From contig NZ_JAPDNR010000001.1 in assembly GCF_025989125.1 (NCBI RefSeq), forward strand, positions 6,126,087 through 6,190,086: a stretch of DNA of 64,000 nt. Reading direction: 5' to 3'. Positions 58,801-64,000 of this stretch are shown piece after piece (position 1 is the stretch's first letter; the number at the start of each line of letters is the position of its first letter). Origin of the DNA: Chitinophaga nivalis. GTDB lineage: Bacteria > Bacteroidota > Bacteroidia > Chitinophagales > Chitinophagaceae. Below the pieces are notes generated by a model. That model did not search any database. It was not told the origin of the DNA and saw only the letters and a program-made list of their open reading frames with translations. Position numbers and translations under genes: made by a program.

Positions 58801-61800
58801 TTGTTACACAGGTAGGTAGTGGCAAAGGTGGTACTTTCCGTAGGTCCGTAACCGTTAACCAGCTTCACGGCACTGTTGTGTTGCAGGAGCCTGTCTACGT
58901 GCGTATAGGAAATCTGTTCCCCTCCTGCTACAATGTACCGCAGCTGCCGGAGGCAGGATAATTCTTCATCTACCAGCCTGTGGAACAGGGAAGTGGTAAT
59001 AAAGCAAATGGTGATCTGATGTTCCGCCATCACGGTTTCCAGCAGTTTCATATCCATGAAAACTTCTTTCGCCGCAATAACCAATGTAGCGCCATTCAGC
59101 CATGCACCAAAGATGTCAAACACGGAACCATCGAAAGCATAGTTGGCGATCGCCAGTATGTTATCCTGCGGCTCAAACTGTACATAGTCTACATTTTTCA
59201 CCAACCGGTTGATGCTCCTGTGTTCAATCATTACTCCTTTCGGCATACCGGTGGTACCACTGGTATACATGATATAGGCCAGATGACCGGCGTTGCTGAC
59301 ATGTACCGGATTCACCTTCGTATAGGCATCCAGGGTAGCTGCAAAAGCGGGACTATCTAAGTAGGCCGTCGTTACATCCAGGCCCGCGGTAATACCCGTC
59401 ATTTTCGTTGCATAACCTTCATTCGTCAGCAATATTTTCACCGCTGTATCGGAGAGAATATAACTGATTCTGTCATCCGGATACATGGTATCTATCGGCA
59501 CGTAGGCGCCGCCGGATTTCAGTACCGCCAGTATGGCGATCATCATGTGTTCGGAACGGTCGAGGTATAAGCCCACCAGATCATCCGGCTGTATCTGATA
59601 CGTTTCGCGCAGATAAGCTGCCAGCTGATTGGCACGGGCATTCAATGCCGCATAGGTCAGGCGGGTATCGCCATATACCAGCGCTATCTGTTCTGGTGTG
59701 GCGGCAGCCTGTTCTTCGAACAGCCTGTGGGTCGTTTTATCAGATGGGTAATCGATGGTTGTCTGGTTCCAATCATACACCATCACCTGGTGCTGTGCTT
59801 CACTAAGGTGATGCAGGGCATCTACCGTGATCAATGGTTCGGCCAGCAGTTGGGTGATGAGACGATCTATACCTGTCAGTAAATCCGTTATCATCGTTTC
59901 ACTGAACAACTCCTCCGCGTATTTGACAATAAAGCCAATCACGTCTCCCTGTTCATAAGCTACCACTCCCAGCGGGTAATCCAGTTTTTCCACGCCACTT
60001 CTGAACTGCAGGGCAATAGCGCCTTCTTCTCCCTCACTGCCTTCCGGTACCGGATAGTTCTCGAAGATAAAGAGGCTGTTGAACAAACGTTCCCCACCCT
60101 GCTGCAATCTGCCGAGGTGGATATCACTACGGCTGTTCACTTCATTGATGTGTGCCTGTAATTCTTTAATGGCTGCGATCACGGTACCATCCTTATGTTC
60201 CAGTACCACCGGTAAGGTGTTGATGAACAAACCAACTGCCTGTTCGATATCATCTACCGGCAGGTTACGGCCGGATACCGTCATACCGACTACGGTTGTA
60301 CGACTGTTGCTGTACAGGCTCAGCTGCCTGTGCCAGCAATATTGCAGGATGGCATTTAAGGTAAAGCCATGTATCGCACACAGTTGTTTCAGTGCTTCAC
60401 AGCGTTGTCCTTCAATCGCCATGGCGCCTTCTGCCGGCTGCAGGATATGCCGGTACGCAGACAGGCTGATATGCCGTTGCTCCGGTCTCAGCAGGCTGCT
60501 GAGGTCTTCCTGGTCCTGTAACTGACCAATATAGGATTGCCAGTAAGCTTCGTTATCTTTTTTATGTAATTGCAGATAGTGTTGAGACAAGGCATAACTC
60601 TGATCTTCTTTCACGATTACCGGCTCGCCTTGTAATAACAACAGATAAGCTTCGTGCAGGTAATTCAGTAACAGCGGAGAGCTCCAGCCATCCAGGATAG
60701 CATGGTGGTGACTGAATATACAGGTGTAGGCACGGTCACTGCGTTTCACCAGGAATACCCGGAACAGATTACCTGCCGACAGGTCAAAGGCCAGCGAGCG
60801 ATCGAATGCAGACAGTGCTGTCAGGTAGGCTTCCTGCGCGGCGGTATCCTGCTCACTCACATCTGTATAGCGCCAATCCAGCACACCCGTTTTATCGATC
60901 ACCTGAATCAGTTCATTTTCCCATCCAAAACGCAGTCTTAATACGCTGTAACGTGCCTGCGTATATTTCCAGGCTTGTTCCAGCGAGGCCACATCCAGCT
61001 CATTATTATAATCCCAGGTAGACTGTACGCGATAAGCATCATCCACATCTCCCTGGTTCAGGGCATGATAAATAAATCCTTCCTGCAGACTTCCCGCCAG
61101 GTACACCCCTGTTATTTCGCGGGTAGCCTGTAATTCATCCAGCCAGGAGGCAGCAATCACGCCATCTATATCACTTACGGTCAGGTAGCTGCGGGTCATA
61201 TTACCCAGGTAGCGGGTCATGTCTTCCAGTACCTGCTGATAAGCTGTTGCCAGCTCATTCAACAAGGTAGCAGGCAGATTCCCTTTTATACTGAACTGCA
61301 GTTGTCCGTTGATCACCATACCATTGATATCAATGATATAAGGATCTTTATTGGCCGGATCCACCGGCAGGCCACTGAAATCTCCGCTGAGCGTCCAGCC
61401 ACTGCCATCTGCTGTTTCCTGTCCGTCGAACTGTCCCAGGTAGTTAAAGCTGATCAGTGGCATCGCCGCTTCATAGCCGATCAATGCCCCATAGCCGATA
61501 CCGTTGGCAGGTACCTTCCGCAGCATTTCCTTGGCGGCCACCAGTTGTTCGCCATAGTTGCTGCCACTGCTGATAATTTCAATCGGATACATCGTGGTAA
61601 ACCATCCGACGGTATTGGTGATATCCATCGCCGGCGACAACTCTTCCCGGCCATGTCCTTCCAGTAATACATAATGCCGGTCAGCTCCGGTGATCCGCGA
61701 CAGTGCCACGCCCAGCGCGCTTAACAGCAGATCATTGATCTGGGTATTATACACCTGGCTGGTTTCACGCAGTAATTGACCGGTTACCTGTTCGTTCAGC

Positions 61801-64000
61801 AACAAACCCGACTGGCTTTGTTCCGGCACGGCCAGTGCTGCCAGCAACGTGTTGTTGGCAGGCAGGCCGGCGGTAACCTGCAGCCAGTAATCTTTTTCCG
61901 CTGCTGCCTGTTGCAACGGCAACGTAGCGTAGCCGGCAATCAGTTCCGCCCACTGCCGGTAGCTACTACCTTTTTCGCCCAGTATAGTCGTTACCGGTAT
62001 AGCTGCCAGTGTATGCGTAGCTGTTATAGCAGCTAAGTGGCGGTAGATACGTTCCATATCGGTGGCCAGGATACGCCAGCTCACCCCATCTATCAGCAGG
62101 TGATGTGCCGCAAACCAGATCCGTGCACGGCCGTCTTCAAAACCTTCCAGGTATCCTGCCTGGAACAGCTGATCACCATAGATATCGAACCCGCTTTGCC
62201 ATTGGGTTAATACCACCGGCAGTTCTTCCGCCGGAATAGTACGTATATCCAGGTAATGGATGTTGAGCGCAGTTATTTCACCACTATAGTATTGGGTACG
62301 GTTACGACGATAGCGTAAACGTAATCCGTCGTGGTAATTCACCAGTTTTATGAGGGTATGTTCCAGCAGGGTTTTATCCAGTGCCGGTACTTCCACCATA
62401 AACGACTGGTTCCAGTGATGATACATCGGCATATGGCCACTGTCTACACTTTCGAAGAACCAGGTCTGCACCGGCAACAGCCCGGCTTCACCGGTCAGGA
62501 TACCCTGTTCTGTAGACAGTTGTACCCTTGTTTGTTCCGCCGTTGCAATCACCTGACTGTATAAGGCGGCAATGGTGCGGTAACGGAAGATATCCTTCAC
62601 ACTCACCTGGATGCCCGCCTGCTGCCGCAAACGGCTCACCAGCTGGATACTCACAATACTATCTCCTCCGAGGCGGAAGAAGTCATCTTCAATACCTACT
62701 TTATTACCTGCTATTCCCAGCACCTGGCCGAAGATGTCGCACATCAGGGCCTGTGTTGCATTCTCTGCAGCACGATAGTTATCGGTATCGGTAAAATCCG
62801 GTTCCGGTAAAGCGCGGCGGTCCAGTTTACCATTGATGGTTAACGGTAACTGATAGAGGTGTACCAATACAGCCGGTACCATATATTCCGGCAGATACTC
62901 ACCCAGGTAGGCTTTCAGGGCAGCATCTTCCAGCGGATTGTCTGCTACGTAGTACCCTGCCAGATACTGACCGGAGCCCGACAGCGATTGTTTCGCCAGT
63001 ACTACAGCCTGTTTAATATCCGGATGTGCCGCGAGGCGGTTTTCTATTTCGCCCGTTTCAATACGGTAACCGCGGATCTTCACCTGGAAGTCGGTACGGC
63101 CAATATAATCGATCTCTCCACCTGGTAAGTAACGCACCAGATCCCCGGTTTTATACATCCGGTTGTAGCGGGTAGATGCTGGTACGAATGGATTGATAAT
63201 AAAACGTTCCTGTGTCAGTTCCGGCAGATTCAGGTATCCGCGGGCCACGCCGGCGCCGCCGAGATACAATTCACCGACTGCACCTACCGGCACCGGTCTC
63301 AATGCGCTGTCCAGCACATAGGTGACGATGTTGGCGATGGGCCGGCCAATACTGCTGTTGGTAACCCCCACATTGATCACAGAGGTAACAGATACCTCCG
63401 TAGGTCCGTAAGAGTTAATAGGCACATAATGACAGTTGCGGAACTGTTCCAGCAACAGCGGACTAATACGCTCTCCACCGGTTGACAGTCTGCGCAGACT
63501 TGGTATCCGGTCAAATACATATTGTTCCAGGAAGGAAGGCGTACCGTCGATATACGTTACCTGGTGCCGCTGCATCAGCTGGTAGAAGGAGTTGGTATCT
63601 TCCCACTTGCTATGGTCTGCCACCAGCAGTTTATAGCCATTCAGCAAGGCCAGCAACACCTGTTCGATGGAAGCATCAAATACATAGTTTGCCAGGAACA
63701 ACACCACTTCATCTTTACCAAATCCGTATTTGACGGTCAGGTCTGTTACCAGATTCACGGCCCCCACGTGTTCAATCATCACACCTTTAGGACGAGCAGT
63801 AGTACCACTGGTATAAATCACATAAGCCAACGTAGACGCGGCTACGTTATAGTAGGTATTTACCACTGGGTATACCTCCAGTATTTCCCTTAAGGCCACA
63901 CTATCCAGGCATTCTACCGCTACTTGTTGTTCCGCAGCAATCACCGCCAGTTTAGCGGCATGTACTTCATTGGTGAGCACTACCCGTGTGCGGGTATCTT
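55857..64000 (-). CDS. NRPS, C-terminal part A-T-E-C-A-T-E-TE, truncated by window edge
   Basis: The last about 2,710 residues of an NRPS whose start lies beyond 64000. In order (by position): A1 (entered in the core; TSGTTARPKG near 63800), T1 LGGDSI (62665), E1 HHLLIDGVSW (62100) with EGHGRE (61665), C HHHAILDGWS (60700), A2 TSGTTGMPKG (59255), T2 (58075), E2 HHLIVDTVSW (57470) with EGHGRE (57060), TE GWSFGG (56280). Both epimerases look active, and the C domain has the SLQEGFIYHAL motif of a D-residue acceptor. Codes by eye: A1 DAEDSGSVTK (unassigned, acidic pocket, perhaps a cationic residue); A2 DGFFVGGTFK (Val/Ile-like). The product would therefore end in two D-residues before release. 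Reading frame continues open through the window edge, with DTRTR before the A3-proximal VLTNE. Confidence 0.95.
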   Translation of the reverse strand, partial: DTRTRVVLTNEVHAAKLAVIAAEQQVAVECLDSVALREILEVYPVVNTYYNVAASTLAYVIYTSGTTARPKGVMIEHVGAVNLVTDLTVKYGFGKDEVVLFLANYVFDASIEQVLLALLNGYKLLVADHSKWEDTNSFYQLMQRHQVTYIDGTPSFLEQYVFDRIPSLRRLSTGGERISPLLLEQFRNCHYVPINSYGPTEVSVTSVINVGVTNSSIGRPIANIVTYVLDSALRPVPVGAVGELYLGGAGVARGYLNLPELTQERFIINPFVPASTRYNRMYKTGDLVRYLPGGEIDYIGRTDFQVKIRGYRIETGEIENRLAAHPDIKQAVVLAKQSLSGSGQYLAGYYVADNPLEDAALKAYLGEYLPEYMVPAVLVHLYQLPLTINGKLDRRALPEPDFTDTDNYRAAENATQALMCDIFGQVLGIAGNKVGIEDDFFRLGGDSIVSIQLVSRLRQQAGIQVSVKDIFRYRTIAALYSQVIATAEQTRVQLSTEQGILTGEAGLLPVQTWFFESVDSGHMPMYHHWNQSFMVEVPALDKTLLEHTLIKLVNYHDGLRLRYRRNRTQYYSGEITALNIHYLDIRTIPAEELPVVLTQWQSGFDIYGDQLFQAGYLEGFEDGRARIWFAAHHLLIDGVSWRILATDMERIYRHLAAITATHTLAAIPVTTILGEKGSSYRQWAELIAGYATLPLQQAAAEKDYWLQVTAGLPANNTLLAALAVPEQSQSGLLLNEQVTGQLLRETSQVYNTQINDLLLSALGVALSRITGADRHYVLLEGHGREELSPAMDITNTVGWFTTMYPIEIISSGSNYGEQLVAAKEMLRKVPANGIGYGALIGYEAAMPLISFNYLGQFDGQETADGSGWTLSGDFSGLPVDPANKDPYIIDINGMVINGQLQFSIKGNLPATLLNELATAYQQVLEDMTRYLGNMTRSYLTVSDIDGVIAASWLDELQATREITGVYLAGSLQEGFIYHALNQGDVDDAYRVQSTWDYNNELDVASLEQAWKYTQARYSVLRLRFGWENELIQVIDKTGVLDWRYTDVSEQDTAAQEAYLTALSAFDRSLAFDLSAGNLFRVFLVKRSDRAYTCIFSHHHAILDGWSSPLLLNYLHEAYLLLLQGEPVIVKEDQSYALSQHYLQLHKKDNEAYWQSYIGQLQDQEDLSSLLRPEQRHISLSAYRHILQPAEGAMAIEGQRCEALKQLCAIHGFTLNAILQYCWHRQLSLYSNSRTTVVGMTVSGRNLPVDDIEQAVGLFINTLPVVLEHKDGTVIAAIKELQAHINEVNSRSDIHLGRLQQGGERLFNSLFIFENYPVPEGSEGEEGAIALQFRSGVEKLDYPLGVVAYEQGDVIGFIVKYAEELFSETMITDLLTGIDRLITQLLAEPLITVDALHHLSEAQHQVMVYDWNQTTIDYPSDKTTHRLFEEQAAATPEQIALVYGDTRLTYAALNARANQLAAYLRETYQIQPDDLVGLYLDRSEHMMIAILAVLKSGGAYVPIDTMYPDDRISYILSDTAVKILLTNEGYATKMTGITAGLDVTTAYLDSPAFAATLDAYTKVNPVHVSNAGHLAYIMYTSGTTGMPKGVMIEHRSINRLVKNVDYVQFEPQDNILAIANYAFDGSVFDIFGAWLNGATLVIAAKEVFMDMKLLETVMAEHQITICFITTSLFHRLVDEELSCLRQLRYIVAGGEQISYTHVDRLLQHNSAVKLVNGYGPTESTTFATTYLCNNYTTLASGVIPIGRPISNTTAYVLDSALRPAPVGAPGELYLGGAGVARGYLRQPELTQERFVNNPFRTAAEQQAGINARLYKTGDLVKYLPDGNIEYIGRTDFQVKIRGYRIELGEIAHRLTQYPGIRQAVVLVSEQAGQGRSLVGYYVADEPLPATTVLDDLRNYLPEYMVPAVLVHLDSMPLTINGKIDRRALPDPQFTDADSYRAPQNETEAAMCQVFGQILGIDGNKISVDDDFFRLGGDSIISIQLVSRLRQQAGIRISIKDIFRYRTVAAIYTNVIAAAVATAASETEQGILTGAVDMLPIQAWFFDQVYKGTLTEFQHWNQSFMIRVQPLDTAILQTAVSKLAEYHDALRIRYERHADGTFNQYYAEVATTPEVQVLDIRSIGEEEGSVPFIVALQDILTAYQQSFDLTEGPLYSVAYLHGFADGSTRIFLALHHLIVDTVSWRILTEDLQRIYTALTQGAAAGTDPVQWLEPKGSSYRQWVTRIQQYAQENKTETTYWEEVMAGFHPATDKLYTAAVTTTAYAVTSLDKAMTRRLLRETQGAYHTEINDLLLTALGLSLSALTGSDKHHLLLEGHGREALDERLDLTHTVGWFTSMYPVQLVTTAGDIGTSIKQVKTDLRAIPGKGIGYGALKGYVQEALPQISFNYLGQFDQQENHPVAGEEWTITSDAAGNNMQADERAYLININGQVIDNVLSFDIVTKLDQELTSRFARIFEEQLIAIIGHCADKKEGEYTPGDLTEDFEPYISVNPNDATGPVLFMLPPAGAGGESYLGNMIPQFGDRPVIAFNNYYLHLEQKLKKAAIDKISFEFLAQYYVGMISRLQPTGSYHLFGWSFGGVLAFEIARQLTAAGKVVESLIMFDPYFNTGEVCAHFKTDILGAVNINYHPQAAAAGIAGRITLLKATREGAPQEDSVSGNIVKHYVATTDNHLSELISAADFEIITVDTDHNNWVHDPVIVDQVCTSVRSTGKQP

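Noticed and set aside
1..64000. CRISPR arrays, tRNA or rRNA genes, insertion sequences
   Set aside because: No regular spaced repeats, no RNA gene sequences and no transposase reading frames were seen.

Overview
The window is almost entirely nonribosomal peptide / polyketide biosynthesis territory. It most likely comes from a Bacteroidota bacterium of the Chitinophaga type. This is inferred from the style of the NRPS proteins, the weak or absent Shine-Dalgarno sequences and the AT-rich gaps between GC-balanced genes; there is no rRNA or housekeeping gene to confirm it. There are no tRNAs, insertion sequences, phage genes or CRISPR arrays. Substrate predictions below were made by aligning A-domain core motifs A4-A5 to GrsA by eye and are tentative unless called strong.

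Region 1 (1-24,676, all minus strand, read right to left) looks like a lipopeptide-polyketide assembly line. In order it encodes a type II thioesterase, a fatty acyl-AMP ligase fused to a carrier protein, a SyrD/PvdE-type exporter, a MocR-type regulator and a GNAT protein. A terminator follows, then the assembly line: NRPS A (Ala-Thr, strong codes), NRPS B (Val-like, then hydroxyphenylglycine-like), a KS-AT-ACP polyketide synthase without reducing domains, and a further NRPS that leaves the window. The three NRPS proteins start with TubC-type docking domains, and the last three genes overlap end to start.

Region 2 (25,995-44,106, plus strand) starts from a 1.6-kb divergent gap. It carries a class I methyltransferase, a NodU/CmcH-type carbamoyltransferase, a cytochrome P450 and a four-module, 4,418-residue NRPS ending in a thioesterase. 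The predicted core is X-Gly-Ser-Pro-(cationic?). The methyltransferase and its 5' leader lie next to a decayed 259-bp tandem copy of themselves. The same leader motif, at the same distance from the start codon, precedes the carbamoyltransferase. A 48-bp perfect palindrome closes the region.

Region 3 (44,170-64,000, minus strand) holds the end of a third NRPS (two A-T-E modules joined by a D-accepting C domain, then TE). Next come a stand-alone C/E-like protein that has lost its catalytic histidines, a class I aminotransferase and a hydroxymandelate-synthase-like dioxygenase. After these lie a large VioB/RebD-type ferritin-like protein and a membrane acyltransferase. The aminotransferase and dioxygenase look like a partial hydroxyphenylglycine supply route, which would fit the Hpg-like A domain of NRPS B in region 1. 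The three regions may therefore be one linked supercluster rather than unrelated clusters.
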